Part shown: positions 21,258-35,040 of the stretch, piece after piece | Position numbering within the stretch: position 1 is the stretch's first letter | How the letters are laid out: every line of letters begins with the position of its first letter | Source: Synchiropus splendidus | Lineage: Eukaryota > Chordata > Actinopteri > Syngnathiformes > Callionymidae | Length of the DNA stretch: 64,000 bases | Assembly (NCBI RefSeq): GCF_027744825.2 | Contig: NC_071334.1 | Span: 35,309,937 to 35,373,936 of the forward strand | Direction: 5' to 3' | Position numbers and translations under genes: made by a program | Notes under the pieces: generated by a model | Told to the model about the DNA's origin: nothing | What the model saw: only the letters and a program-made list of their open reading frames with translations | Databases searched by the model: none

Positions 21258-24200
21258 AGCTTCCTATCATAAACGTAGAGGGCATAGCAACGTTTAAAGG
21301 TGTCTGTCTTTGTAGACTGGAGTCTAGGCAGAAGACAGAGCTTCCTACTCACAGCAGAGGGCTCATTCATCAAAAGTGCCTGCTCTCAAAAACATAGCTT
21401 ACGCTTTGTCGTATGAGTGGAAATGATTGTAGAAATGAGTGGGGCCAATAGTTATCAACGGGACAATTGGTTATTTCTCATGTCATACGGCAGGCTGACA
21501 GTCATGAATGAATTAACGCAGGTTTTCTGCAGATGTCATGCTTTCTATGCCTTTTTTCACGCCAACTTTAAATGAACTTCCTGCCCATGTCCAAGTGCAT
21601 AGGCTTTCACATGCACAAATTAGCCACATTTGACTGCCATTTTTTTATATTTGAGAATCCAAATGTTACTGTCAGATGGCTCAGAAGACGTTTACAGTCA
21701 TTAAACACCACACAAACTGCTTCTCAAAATATGAAGACAACAGAAATAACCCTCTGTTCACTGAGCTGCTCGAGTCTTTCCCCTCTGGATCGGACAGCAG
21801 ACATTGCATCGCTTCTAGTAGTAAAAAAAAATCGTCAACTTGAATGTGTGACTGTGTGTGTGATTTCACCCCATTGAAGGTCATTGTGCAGATTTTATTT
21901 GCACATGCTGTAAAATGCCTTTCCAGGTTTACAAATGACTGGCTTTAACCAGGTTCAGAATACTGTAATGTCTTTTCTCCCAACAAATAAATCACACGTG
22001 CTTTATTGGCATTATTTAGTGGGTGCAGCTTATATTCCGGTGCACTCCATGCAACTTCGTGTACAACCCTTATGCTATACTCTCCGCCAAAATTAGATTT
22101 AGATGTTAATGAAATCAAACTGTTTTTTTGTTCCATCAAACACACACACACACAGGACAGGAAATCCTTTGAAAGTGACTTGTGAAGCAAACATTCACTT
22201 TCAGGGTGAAATGATGAATAAAGCAGGCGTGAAAGAGCTAAAATAAATGTAAAAAATACTGCCATGCAGATTTGTAAAATACTGTTTTATGTCTTCACCA
22301 GAGGAAGGTGCTGATTGTTGGTTCCAGTGTTGTGGAAGGATTGTTTAAGTCTGTGAGCATCCACAGGGAAGACAACTCTAGAAGGCATTGAAGGACACTT
22401 GTCTGTGGACCAGGAGGAAGATTACGCACTGGTGGAAGATTCCACGATCAGTCTGTTCCTGAGAACTAGCTTTGGAAATGACACAAGTTCTCCAAGTCAT
22501 TTTTGTTTCAAACCTCTCCTGGAAGGCAAGATTGTGACTTAAGCCTTTGTCAGCAGTGGTTTGACTTGAAGGAAGGAATCTTTGTCAAAACCTACGCCTC
22601 ATTCTGGGCAAGAATAATTGGTTCTATCTGGTGAATTAATCCTGAATAAAATGTTTTAGTCCATTCTGTGGCAGGATTTCTTTCTTTGCGTTCATCCTTC
22701 ATTTATACACCGATGGAGAATTCGTCATAATGATGCTTTTGAAAAACTCTGGCCAGAGTGGAGGTCTTGAAAGAACTCTGTTTGCACTTGCGACCACCAT
22801 GGATTCCTTCAGATTAGCAGAAGAATTCATGTTGGTGCAAGTCCTCTTTGTCTGTTTGCATTTGCAAAAAGAGCTGCTCTATTAAATGGAGGGGCAAAGA
22901 CAGATTTCTGCTGTTCCTTTATTCTGTTTGGCTAAAGTGGGCTCCTTGTTACACTGCCACCTGCCATTCTTGAATGTCCTGGCAGCAGGCATACAGGGGT
23001 TGGTTTGAAGGAAGGTAAGCTCACTAACTGGCTGACTGTGGCAGCCTTGTATATACATGTGTTTGTGCGAGTGAAACTTAAGATGCGAGCCGACCGAAGT
23101 TGAGCGTGAGTGTGTGGTACTGAGCGAGTGTAGCTGTGCTTGTAGTTGCGCTGGTCCATTTTGTGGATCAACATTGCTCAGAACAACATACACGTAAAGG
23201 ACTGCAAATACAGTATGAACATGAAATGGCCTCTCTGGCATCAGTAGCACCTTTCCAACCATCTTCGTCCTCCACAACAGCTGAACGTGCAAGTGTGGTA
23301 TATTCAATCTCACCGACTCCATCTTTGTCAGCTGTGATCATGGACCATTCCTATTCGTAAACAGCATGTCTGCACATACTCCATAGGAGCTGGACACATC
23401 TCAAGCACCTACAACACAGAGAAGCCCCTTTGGACCAGTGAATGTGCCAGAAACCCAGGTGAAGTGATAATAGGCTCATGTCAAAATTGACTCTGATGTT
23501 AAAAGAACATCAGCTTTTATTTAACAAAATCATTTCACAGTCATTATTCTTTTCAGAGATTTTTGTTTTGTGCATATGTTTGTTACCTGCCATAAAGAAT
23601 CAAGCCCATCAGAAGGATGCCACTTTACCACCAGATGTTTAAAGAGTCCATCAAACATAACAGATTTTCTTTCGTTTTGTATGTTGTCATTTTAATGTTC
23701 TATCAATGTCTGCTATAATAACCTGTCCGGCAACCCTTACTGATAAATTGGTTAGAAATATGAATGGACCTTTTTGGATTGATTTGTCATAGATATGTGC
23801 TTCATTGTACTTTTCAGATACAATCTCTGTACAGTTACAGAAAAGGCCTTGCCCACAGGTCCTAGTATTGACATGAAGTTTCTGCATAGCGCTGCCTTTA
23901 GACTGGAGAGGTAGGCCAAGCTGGACAGTGAAGTTATTTGAAATGGGCGTTAACATATCTAATGTAATGAAGTTTTCATGACGGAAGTGTCAGTTGAAGT
24001 CCCTGATGGTTATCTTTTCAATGACCTATTAAAAAGACAATTGTAATTCTGCTAAAACGCTGGTCCAGGGAACCATGACGGGGAAGGCTGCTGAGGACAG
24101 CAGAGAGTGTATTGCATATTCCAGACCACTCAAAACACTGGGAAAAAAAGAGGGGAATTATAACATCACAGGACTATGACTATGTTTTATCTTTATTGAT

Positions 24201-24642
24201 AAGTATTTATTAGAGATAGGTTATGCACTGAAACACAATGATAACAATTGGACAGTATATTTTTTAAGCAAAATTTATGGAAGCAAAAAGAAAAGGATAA
24301 ACTCTTGGCTGACACAATTAGTGTCACTTTTCTACATTGTACTGTACATTTAACTATTTACTATTACTACAGACTGACACTTGGCTTTTTTGGGGTGGTA
24401 TTTACAGGAACAGATCAATAGGAGAAGAATAAATAGAAAGTATATTTGTTTAAAAATGTATCCAGAAAGGGGTGGGCAATATGGCACAAATATCATGATT
24501 TATTTAAAATAATAATGTTCTGTTTTACTCACAACCTTGCACGTGTTTTTAAGACCAACTTTAAAGTCTCTGGTCAGTGTTCATCCTAAAAGGAAAAGAA
24601 AACAAAAATCTGGCAATTTCTTTTGTCTGCTAAAAAAACCCA

Positions 24643-24644
<2 letters not shown>

Positions 24645-24728
<84 letters not shown>
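24645..24728. repeat. (AAT)n microsatellite, about 28 units
   Basis: An uninterrupted TAA/AAT run of about 84 bp. It produces spurious poly-Asn and poly-Ile frames on both strands. Confidence 0.98.
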
Positions 24729-25264
24729 TAATTTACTTTCTTTGCCTCAGCTTGCTTCATAACTACAAGTATTCTTTCTCTCTTCACATTTTGGAGCAAA
24801 TTTATTTGGCTCTGCATTAAGTTTTTAGCCAACTAAACCACAGAGCAAACTTTAATTGTGAAGTTATGAAGTGAGACGTCATGCTAGCTGTTATCTCTGC
24901 AGTGCAGACGGTCTTTAGTGTCGCAGGTCCAACAAGGAGCTCTCCATCGGTCTGTCATGAAGGTGTGTGGTCAAATTAGAGGCCCACCAGATAAAAAAAA
25001 AATACTAACAAATAACTTCAGTATAATGAACATAACTTAGCCCTCTAACGGGCCTAGCTATTGGTTAATCCACTCCGAGGCTCCGCCCCATGCCTGAGAA
25101 TTGAGTGGCTTCACTCTCCGCCCAGGTAGGCTCCGCCTCTCACCTGTCACTGCTCGTCTCCTGTTGGAAACTCAGAGAAAGAACAGGGCCTGCTGGGCGG
25201 ACAGTTAGTATTATAAACTAATGACGACCTGAGCAAGCTACCTGCAACTGACGACTGGCGCTAC

Positions 25265-25282
25265 CGCGACTGAAAAGTCGCG
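25265..25282. repeat. Perfect 7 bp hairpin with GAAA loop
   Basis: CGCGACT, loop GAAA, AGTCGCG, within TACCGCGACTGAAAAGTCGC. The surrounding text (GTTCGGTGTGAACG) looks like part of an interspersed repeat. No function is assigned. Confidence 0.6.
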
Positions 25283-26097
25283 TTCGGTGTGAACGTACGT
25301 TAACAGGTCGAGTTGCAGGAGTTGGAGACAAAATGAAAGGGAAACAAAAATGTCTATATATCTTTGTTGAAATAGTGAGTAATGTGTTGATCTGAACCCC
25401 CAGACATGAAGTTCTCTGAAAACTGAAAATTAATGTTTGTGTTGTCTTGAGGCGCAAACGTGGTGTGTTAGCAGGTTTTCCCCAACTTTACAGCTCTTTA
25501 TACTTGAACAACACACGCTGCATGGTTCCAAATTCCTCATACAGTGCGTGCTCATAAAAACACTTTATGGGCAATGAATCTACTACTTTCATAACATTAC
25601 AATGTTCACACACTAATATTTAACATTCATCTTATTGTTATTATTTTAGTTATTTTTCTCTCTTATATACAGCAAACTTTAGAGTGTGATTTTTTTTCCC
25701 CCAACTGCCACCGTGCTGGAGGATAGGACAAGAAAAGCTGCTCACGGTCTTCATGTGGAGGAGGCTGACTGATGGGGAATGCTGAAAGACAAAGAAGGTG
25801 AGGATTAAGTGGTGGATACAGTAGATTAAATCACAATGAAGTGGCTCAGCATTTAGCTGTACATTACTTGTTGCAGCCACTAGAGGACAGAAAGTCACCA
25901 TGTGGCAAATGACTCATGGCAGGCGCTGCTAGTTTACCAAAGAAGGACATGGAGATGGTGAGAGCAGAGGAAGCTCACTACACTACAACCAAACTACAAC
26001 AGCACATTCATGACTTCCCGTCCAGCTCTACCAACTGCTTCAGATGAGACTGAGGAATCACTGTACTTGAGGACCTGTTTTGACTCTCACTCCTGTC

Positions 26098-26640
26098 TTC
26101 CACCTTCACCTTCACCTTCTTCTACCGCTTATCCGGGGCCGGGTCGCGGAGGCAGCATTCGGAGCAGGGAAGCCCAAACTTCCCGGTCCGCACAAACCTC
26201 CTCCAGCTCCTCTCGGGGGATCCCGAGGCGTTCCCAGGCCAGACCGGAGACATCATCTCTCCAGCGAGTCCTGGGTCTTCCCCGCGGTCTCCTCCCGGTA
26301 GGACATGCCCAGAACACCTCCCCAGGGAGGCGTCCAGGGGGCATCCGGATCAGATGCCCGAGCCACCTCAACTGGTTCCTCTCTATGTGGAGGAGCAGCG
26401 GCTCCACCCCGAGCTCCTCCTGGGTAACCGAACTCCTCACCCTGTCTCTAAGGGTGCGCCCAGCCACCCTGCGGAGGAAACTCATCTCAGCCGCTTGTAT
26501 CCGCGATCTCATCCTTTCGGTCACGACCCAAAGCTCGTGACCATAGGTGAGGGTGGGAACGTCTTCCAAACCACACCAAAAGTGAATGAACCTGATCATG
26601 ATATGGATGGGCCTCTCGGCTACATATCTCTCACACACCC
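26098..26640 (-). mobile_element. 3' end of an RTE/Rex3-like LINE
   Basis: The minus strand has an open 169-codon frame with TYGHELWVVTERMRSRIQ, EMSFLRRVAGRTLRDRVRSS, LRWLGHLIRMPPGRLP, GRRPRGRPRTRWRDDV and LAWERLGIPREELEE, ending about LLRMLPPRPGPG and then GGATAAGCGGTAGAAGAAGG. This is the reverse-transcriptase C terminus of a very common fish LINE; I place it near RTE/Rex3 from the short 3' end, without certainty about the clade. It is 5' truncated and comparatively undamaged, so likely a fairly recent insertion. Confidence 0.85.
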
Positions 26641-29600
26641 AGATACACTAGCATTACTGTAACAGTCGTCAGTTGTCAACAAAATAAATAAATGGAATAA
26701 GCATACAGGAAGGAATGGAGCCAGATTTTGTCTGAGTTCATACACAGCTGCAACAGCAGCAGCTCAGGAAACCCTGTTTTTCTACAGCACATGGTCACAC
26801 TGAAAATCAAGCGCCTCGGTATAAACAAATTAAAGGTTTAGCGTCATCACTTTTGTCCCAGCTGCTTCATGGGAAACGTTAGTAGAACTGTCAATATACT
26901 GCGCCTCTTGGAAACAAGTGGTGAGGCAGCGATGGAATTGGCAGAGGCTGGTGCATCACAGCTAACTCTGTGTGAGCCAGGTGGCAGCTGATGCGACTTC
27001 TGACAGAAAAGCTGAGGTGCTGTGGTGTCAGCGAGGCTTTCCAGGAACTCCATGGCTCGAGCTTACTGTCCGATCATGCGGTCACCTGTGTGCCCAAACA
27101 GGTTTAAATATCCAAGTTGTCTGACCAACCTTGGATAGGACAACCTCTGCTTGTTTTTCTAACCTACATTCTACAGCTGTGCAAGGCTCAAGCCCATTCT
27201 ACTTGTCTCCCTTTAGTGTCTCCTGCATGTTTGTCTTCATGCTTGTGTTCCTGTTGTTACCGTTAATGGGGACCTGGCGAACGGTTTAGCAGCTTGACAA
27301 TGTAAATCCCTCATTGATCGCCTGACATTAATTGGAGCAGCAATCATGGAGGGCTTTGGCTACTGATGTTTATCCTCCGTGGCTTTGAAGGCATTAACAT
27401 TTCAGGGTAAAGGTCAGATTACGGCAAGTTCACTACCACAAAGGAAATGAGGGGACTGGAGCCCGGTACCAGGCAGCTTTGGCTTCACCTCCTTGAAGTA
27501 AACAGAAAACTGCTGTTGAGAGTTGCAGCTTTTCCTCCACCGTGACTCTGAAGCCTCCAAAGAATGCTGGAATCTGCTGCAAGTCTGTGTAAGGTCATCT
27601 GAACCTGATAGTTTAAGTCAAAAACTCAATGGATCACATCATTGTCAGTCATTCCTTTGAGCTGAAGTTGCGGCCGCAAACCAAGGAAACATGGGTGAGT
27701 TGGCCTCGGGGTTTTTAACAGTGCTGGTGCATGAAACAAACGCATCAAAGATCAGCCCCTCAGCAAGCTCCAAATGGAGTGCTATGTTTTAAAATGTTTT
27801 TGTTGGTAGGTGAAGAAGAGGGTTTTCACTGCCACACTGTAGCATCAAATCTGGATGGATGAGGTAAGCTACAGGCCACACATACCAACAACACACTGCT
27901 GCAAAGCCTTGTAGTTCAGGCTTTGCTATATGCTCAACAGCCAACATGGAGCTGTAGCTTAGCTAGTTGAGCACATTGAGGTTTGTCTCAACCTATTTTT
28001 TTTTTTGTAAGTAAGAACACGCTTAGAATAATGAGTCAAGTCAATTTACAAACCTGTCATTACAAATCAAATGTTGACTATTCAGAATAACAGAACGTGG
28101 CCACAGAGCTGAATCACTCCCATCATCCACCTGACACTCCGCCACAACCGTTCACCCCAGCATTTGCATGACAAAACCCATTTGTGTTTGTGGGAGAAAG
28201 CACACGATGCCTGGAAAGTGGGTTCGGGCCTTATCTCCCAACTCTGGTAAGTGGGTCGGATGAACGAAATGCCTCCAGATCAGTCAGTGTGTGTGTCACA
28301 AAGCGTGCTTGTCTCTGGCCAACCGGGTGAAAGAGGCTCGGCTGAATGGCCCCTTTTCACTCCGACACTCAATTAGAGCCTAATTGGTTGAGGGGTCCAG
28401 CGCAGGCATGTGGCGAGGCACCACCCCGGGCTTCTGTGCTCTTCGTCTCTGTTTTCCGACTCCGGGGAAGGTCCTTTTGATCTGTGAAATGCCAAAGTAG
28501 GTTTTAAGGCAAAGCGGTTTGTCACACTCCATTTGGCTCGGACATGAAAGTCAAGTGCAGATACGAGTCCATGTGAGGTTCAACAAGACGGACATATTTC
28601 TGGTTATGTGTGACGGATTTTGAGGTCTGAGAGTTCTGATGAGTTTCTTAAGATGTTTGAAATTGGCCCTGTGGTCCATTCATTCAATTCCACATTTAAT
28701 GAAAATCATGATATCAAAGCAGCTGTCCAGCAAAAATCTTCAAAAGTTGTCCCACCTAATAGAGGTGAAGTATATGGTGTAATGTTGGAAGGGACGACCA
28801 CACATCCTCACTGTCTTTGCTCCATCAATGTTTGAGCCAGGATGATGCAAGGCAGGGAATTGCACCCACCATGAACATTAAACACAGACAATCTCCTGAC
28901 TTTAACCACAGCAGTTTTATTTTGAGGCTAAATTGTGGGCAGGTGAAGAGGAGGAATTTGTCTATCTAGTGGACTAAAGTAACTACATACTGTAGTATGC
29001 CTGGTAGTGTGTGTGGCCCAGTTCTAGTCTAAAACCTAGCTGGAGCGTTTGAACAATTGCAGTGCACAGAACACAGTTGCCATGTGAGCAGTAATTACAC
29101 CGCGCGAATTGCTATAAAGTTGAATTTAAATTCTTGTTTGAAAATAAAGGCTTGCTCCAAATATTGTGTTTTTCATTGATGGCACTGTTGAGCATGTTTT
29201 TCAATTGACCGGTGACTTTCAAGAGTATATTCCTGGATTGTTATCATTATAACAAAAGAGGTGCTGTGGCAATGTTTTGAATAAGCTCACCATCTGTTGC
29301 CGTTCTGTATGAATCCACACACATTTCCTTGGTGAATTACAATCAACGTGGACGATGTTGGAGTATCAGACCCCTCTCTTTCCTTGCTTGCATTTGAATA
29401 TGCAAATCCCATTTAAATAAACCATGCACCTGAGAGGCCGCTCTCGTTCACCACCAGAGGAAACTCCAGAGGAAAATGACAACATCAAGGAACACAAGAT
29501 GTTGGGAAAGTGGCCTTTTGCATCTTATATTAAGGTCAGGGTAAGCCATGGTGCTCTTTTCATTCTATGTTCAGTGACCAAGGTTGGGGATAGGGTAAGA

Positions 29601-32600
29601 TATTGGGATGGCGCGCCATTTATTCTACGTCTAAACAAATATCAAATTGCAATTTAAAGTTCAGTAACATCACATTGGAGGGAAGCCACACAAGGGGTTA
29701 TAAATAGCAACACTGACATTCGGTGTCTACCTGTCTCCCCGTGATGGTCCCTGCTCTCGCGCATTCCTGGGCCATTCCCATGTGTGGTGCTGGAGCTTTA
29801 TGTAAGTAAAACGTGTTGTTTTTTTCTCGGCCCCACAGTGCACACGATCCAAGCTGCTTCCCCTGGAATCCGTTCTTCCAGTCCATCAAAACACCTATGA
29901 GTAACATTTTACACTGAAGGCTGCCTTTTTCTTCAGTATAGGATGTAAAAGTCCACTTTTTCAATGTCAATATATAACGCCATGGCAGTGAGGATGGGAT
30001 GGCTGAAAACACTGGAGGGAGTATAATTTGACGATAGGAGGATATGAAGAACACTTTTATAATTTTAGGGAAAACCTTTGTCATATTTGTAAAAAAAAAA
30101 ATCTATTTCTGCCAAAGTAAACCTCTCAGTGCTCAAGTCACTACAAGCCCCATTGCATTTGTGAACTTCTGAAAGTACGTCGACATGGTTGCCTGAATCC
30201 ATTCAAAGGCATGCGAGGCTGTGAGGTAAAAAGCTGGCTCAGCAGTCCATACAAACATCTCCTAATGGTTTGTTGCACTCCCTTTATACATTACAGAGCG
30301 GCTCCATCTTCCCCACACTAGCCTCCAGAGACACTTTCAGCGGGAAGGTTTTAGAGTATATCCTCTGAAGAGCATCCTGTGTTTGTGGTCCTCTACAATA
30401 AGTCACACTGCAATCGAATATTCATATAAGCAGTTATGAATAAAAAATATATATATACAGTATGTTCACGCGGTGTTAAAGGCGTAGATAGGAAGGCATT
30501 TATTAGGTATGATGACAAGTATTGGTCATTCAGTCAATGAGTCAGATAGAAAGACTGGTAGGATTAGTATTAATAGTTGGGAAAGTCAGTCAAAAGGATG
30601 AAGCAAGGTCAACAGGACAGTCACGGTTGAAAAGGTACATGTTAGTAGGTGGGAAGCTAGTCCTCTTGTTGAATGCCGTCTGCCAGTGGGTGGGATTGAG
30701 AGGTAGGTGTCTGTGAATGCAATGCAATAAAAACACTCCAGGCATTTCCATCATTCAGGACAAAGTATCAGGAGTTTTAGGAGAAGACAGAGTGACCGGA
30801 TTTCCCTCTGACATCTTATCTGTCCTTTAGCTGTCGTCAAAGCTGAGCGGACTGATCTTTGTATCACATAAAAAAGATTTACGGCAGCTGGAAGTTTTGT
30901 TTGGGAATTCCACAGAGGAGAACGCTGTCCCAGTCACGCAAACACAAACCAGATGCCTTCATTCTTAGCCATCACCACAAACTTCTTAAGCGGCTATTAG
31001 AACCTCCAACAACATCCCCTCTTAAAAAGCTCTGTGCTCCTGTGACCTGACCAATGTGGCATTACGTCACTGTGTGGGAACCACTTGGCCCCGCTCTGCC
31101 CCTTTGTTTGTTTCCTTCAGCGTCCAGTCGAGCTGGGAGAGTCCCAGACAAAAACACTCTACAGTAGCGGCCAGCTGACGGGACGCTTGCTCAGATCCCA
31201 CTGTCTGGATCATCCTAGTGTATGAGACACAAGTGGATGAGGGAGGATGTGATAAACAAAATATGACAGAGTTGATATTTGGTGAATGTGTGCTTACGAG
31301 ATGGGAAAGTTTATTAACACATGTTTTTATTTGTTTTTATTTTTAGTGCTCACAGAAATGGTTGGTCAGAGAGAGTCACTCTTCTTCTACACGTGTTGTT
31401 CTCATTAGATCTGAACTGTAAAGCCTCATGGATAATGCTCATGTGTTCTTTGCTGACATCTCTACAGTGTATAAGATAAAAACTGAATCGTAAATAAAGC
31501 AAACACTGATGAAAGAATGGCTAAGCTGGCCAGCCAATGACAAGACGCGGTTCACAGATGCCTGCGAGAGCAGGCGGCTGCCGTCAAATTGAAATCTCCT
31601 GTGATATTTGTGCCCATTCTGTTATTTGCATTTTGTCTCTGAATACTAATAATTCCAATGACATATGAATACATTGTAATTTGTTAATTGTGCTATGACT
31701 CGCATAACTGGGCCAAATGTAAATAAGGTTCTGAAATTGGGTCACTGAAAGGGGCCTGAATTCTTTCAGAGCTGGACCCACACCCAGTCAGAGAATGGCC
31801 CTCACCTTGAGATACAACACAGCCCAGGAAAAAATAGTGATTTATGTGTTTGACCAAATCACATACTAAACATGATGATTATGATCAAAAGTGATACTGG
31901 TCTGGCTGCAGTGTGCACGTCTGTTGTTGCTCTCAGTGGTCCGAGGAATGGCACCAAAGTTTGTGTGGATGCTCTGACGCTTATAAATCAGAGGGAACCT
32001 CGCTCAGCGTGGTTGTTTACATCTGGATATGAACTAGTGAGTCGTGAAGCTTACTGTAAATGAAACATTCAGTCCATGTCGTGTTTTCTTTCCAAGTCAA
32101 GCAGTGGGCTATATTCCTCTGTACATATAGCTTTTCCAAGCATGTCGAGTCAGTCAGCTGACCTGGTGAGCAGAGAAGTTGCTGGAGAAGTTCACACATT
32201 CCCCAAACAGGAACTTTACTCACTCATCCATGAACATCGCTGGTTGTCTTCCTCTACTTCATTCTTGGTCCATGTTTAGAATAACTACATTTTTTTATGT
32301 TTGCAGCATCTCACAGAGGAAACTCTATCGAGCGCAAAAAGTCAAATGATATCTTCTCTATTTCTCCAACGGCTCCCCTTGGTGGTAAGCTGTTCTCCAT
32401 CTCACTATTTTACTGCCTGTGCAGCTGTACCGTACTGTTTACATGCCTTCCACATGCTCACCATGCGCTGTTGACAAGGTCACGCTCAAGTGGAAGCAAA
32501 AATAGGCAATCAGGGCCCTAAAGACCTCAGGGGCAGAGGCAGTGTCAAGCAGTGCTGTAAATTAGTTCACTTTTCAGTAGTTGCAAATGAAGCTACTTTT

Positions 32601-34690
32601 GTACTACAAAACAAAATATTGCTTAAAATAAATTCAAATATGCAATGTAATGTTACACAGTTGTAAGAGAAAAGCAACTGCCTCTGCTCACTGTGCAGTT
32701 AAATAAACTGTATTTCCAAATGACAGGTAACATGTTTGGAACATTTTTTAAATTTCTATTGTTATGTTTTATTTTCATATGTTTATTTATGCTATTTAAA
32801 TGATTTAAATATGGATGGCCACCCAACTTAAAGTTCCTCATGCCGAAATGCTGCTGGTTAGCATAGTGTTATCTGTCTGTCATCAGTTTTTGTGAGGGAG
32901 TTCTAGATTAATATTAGTCAAACTTTGAATTTGCCTTTTATTTCTTAGGGTGTTTGTTCAATCATTTGTATGAGGCGAAACATCGTCAGGCTAGTCAGCT
33001 TGGAGCTGTTAGTGCACTGCTGGTGCAGGTTTTTGCCATCACAGCAAGAGAAGTGTATTTTACAAGAAAGAAAAAAAAAGAAATAAGAATCAAAAATCTA
33101 ATCTCTGCAGTAAAAAAAGCTACAAATCAGCAGCTGTCAAATCTCCAATATAAACATGTAATCCACATCTGACCCATGACGTCTGGCACATAGAGATTCT
33201 TTAATCTACCCAGAGAGCATCATGGTACCCTTCCTACCCCACACACTGCCACCTTCTCAGCCGACACTCAGCAATCATCACCGTGCAGTAAACCGGCTTA
33301 TGTTTGGATTTTCGGGATCAAACCTCGCCATCAAACTGCAACCACAAAGAGCTTGTTGTTATTTCGCAGCAGGTTCTGTTGCCTTTTAAGCGTGTCAACT
33401 GTAATACTGCTGTTTTTACAAGGGTGTGGGGGGGCGGATCAAGTGACAAGATGTGAGATGGATTAAATGCATAATCCAAAACGCAATTCAGTGTCATTGT
33501 TTAATGAGCAGTCTGGAGATTTGACAGTCAACAGAGAGTAAAATACATTGTGAATGCATATAAACAATGAAATGGTTTGTCATATATTATAATAAATTAG
33601 TTTGAGCCAGTTCTTCTACCTGCACCTCTGCGTATTGTTTTTTTTTCTCAGGGGTCTGCGAGATGGCGTGAACGTATGGTCGTGTAAGCGACCACTACTA
33701 CATTACGGTTCTGCTTTCCGTTCTGGATGCGTCATTGCTGGTTCTTGGTTTCGGCCAAGAATTTTCATTTGGGTGCGATCACTAATTCTAATGCCTCAGG
33801 TCGGGGTGGTGGTGGAGAATTAGTCAATGGGTGTTGATGTTTATGTTTTCACACTTTCATTTAGCACTCTTCCACTGTAGTGTTGTCAAATATGGGCTTT
33901 TATTTCTCATAACACAAAGGCAAGGAAGAAATGTGAATCATCCAAATGTCAGAGGTTTGTCATCTACTGGTGTGTGATCCATCGGTCCAAAACGCTTTAA
34001 GGAACTATGCCACACCAAAGAGCTCGCTGTTCTCCTGAGAGCTTCATCTTCTAATGGACAGTCGAAGAGACAGACAGGAGGCTGGTATTGATCCCACTGA
34101 TCTGCTTACTGCTCACTCAGAGTGTCAGCCATCAGGACAGCTGGACTGGTGGACATCTTGTTCGGCCATTTCAGGATAGTGTGAAGACAACAGCAATTGA
34201 AAACATGACAATTTTCTTTTATTTTGTGTAAATTTAAGATTAAACATGATGTAGTAGTAGTAGAACAGTAGTAGTAAAACTGGGTTTGTATTCTCCTGGG
34301 TATTTCCCTGGTGCTTGAGCTTTTGTGAGTTTTCCACTGTGTTTGTTTCTGAACCTGCATGTGCCATTTGTTCTTCCACCACTTTACCCTCTGTTTGCTC
34401 TTGTCAGTTATTCCTACCAGCGTGTTTTATTCCATGAAGGTTTTCTGTTCTGTATCGCCACATTAGTTTCTAATTTCCAGTTTGCATCTGTTTCCATTTC
34501 AACATTATTTTTGCATGGTGGTTAGAATCATCTTTCATCAGGAGTTGTCACTTCAGGTCAGCCTCCTGCACGTCATCACATGCACACACCACTTTGGTCG
34601 TCTTCTGCTCAGTCGACGGTTTTTGCTGGAGTCCTGTCAGAAAAAAAACTGATGAAGGGCTTTTCACTGCTCTCTTACTGACCAGTACTC
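26641..34690. other. Intergenic stretch, no gene recognised
   Basis: Eight kilobases without a supported coding exon. The open frames are short, lack family motifs and lack splice partners. Notable non-coding text: an octamer-containing palindrome at 29392, AATTAG/TAATTG homeodomain-type sites near 28368-28385, short TAG/AT runs near 34245-34280 and 30445. Regulatory roles are possible but unproven. Confidence 0.55.
29392..29407. promoter_or_regulatory. Octamer palindrome, possible POU-factor site
   Basis: ATTTGAATATGCAAAT contains the exact octamer ATGCAAAT facing ATTTG. It differs from the PORE-type paired POU site by one inserted base. A single site can occur by chance, so function is only a guess. 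Confidence 0.25.
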
Positions 34691-34699
34691 CACCATGTC

Positions 34700-35040
34700 C
34701 ATCTTTGTCCATCCTCCGAGCTCATTTCCAAAGCTGGCTGAGGCCGTGTCATGAAGGCAGCAGCAGAAGTTAAGAGGCCCAGACTTCTCAGAAACCACCT
34801 CCAACTGATCTGCAGGAATACAAAGGCATTTGCAGGGCGCATAGAAGACGTACTGTAAGCTCTCCATCATATCCTGGGTCTGCCCCCAGGCCTCCTCCCA
34901 GCTCCCAAACCATGTCACATCTGGTGATTTGGTGTGGTTCTACATTGAGGCCCTCATTGATCACCAAGTTCCTCGCCTTACCTTCTAAAGGGAGTGCAGA
35001 AAACCTGTGAAGGAAACTCATTTCCAGGGTCACAATTCAC
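34700..35040 (-). mobile_element. Heavily decayed RTE/Rex3-like LINE tail
   Basis: The minus strand reads EMSFLHRFSALPLEGKARN, then LGGGLGADPGYDGE and LCIPADQLEVVSEKSGPLN. These echo EMSFLRRVAGLSLRDRVRSS and LGIPxEELEEVAG of the element at 26098-26640, in the same order. Frames are broken and identity is low, so it is an old copy. Nothing else is recognised between 35040 and 38580 except A-rich text at 35800-36010 and a short GT run near 36533. Confidence 0.5.

Larger units (their letters stand above)
21280..26097. other. Intergenic stretch, no gene recognised
   Basis: No reading frame here resembles a protein I know and none is longer than about 150 codons. Visible items are a short AC run near 22140-22155, a GGGTGGGCAATATGGCAC block at about 24471 that resembles one end of a fish hAT-like repeat, the AAT microsatellite at 24645, GC-box-like CCGCCC text at 25080-25140 and a short hairpin at 25265. 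Confidence 0.6.

Noticed and set aside
22882..23322. Minus-strand frame of 146 codons in the gene-free region
   Set aside because: It has low-complexity His/Thr/Ser text, no known motif and no splice partner.
24537..24832. Poly-Asn and poly-Ile frames on both strands
   Set aside because: They are translations of the AAT microsatellite.
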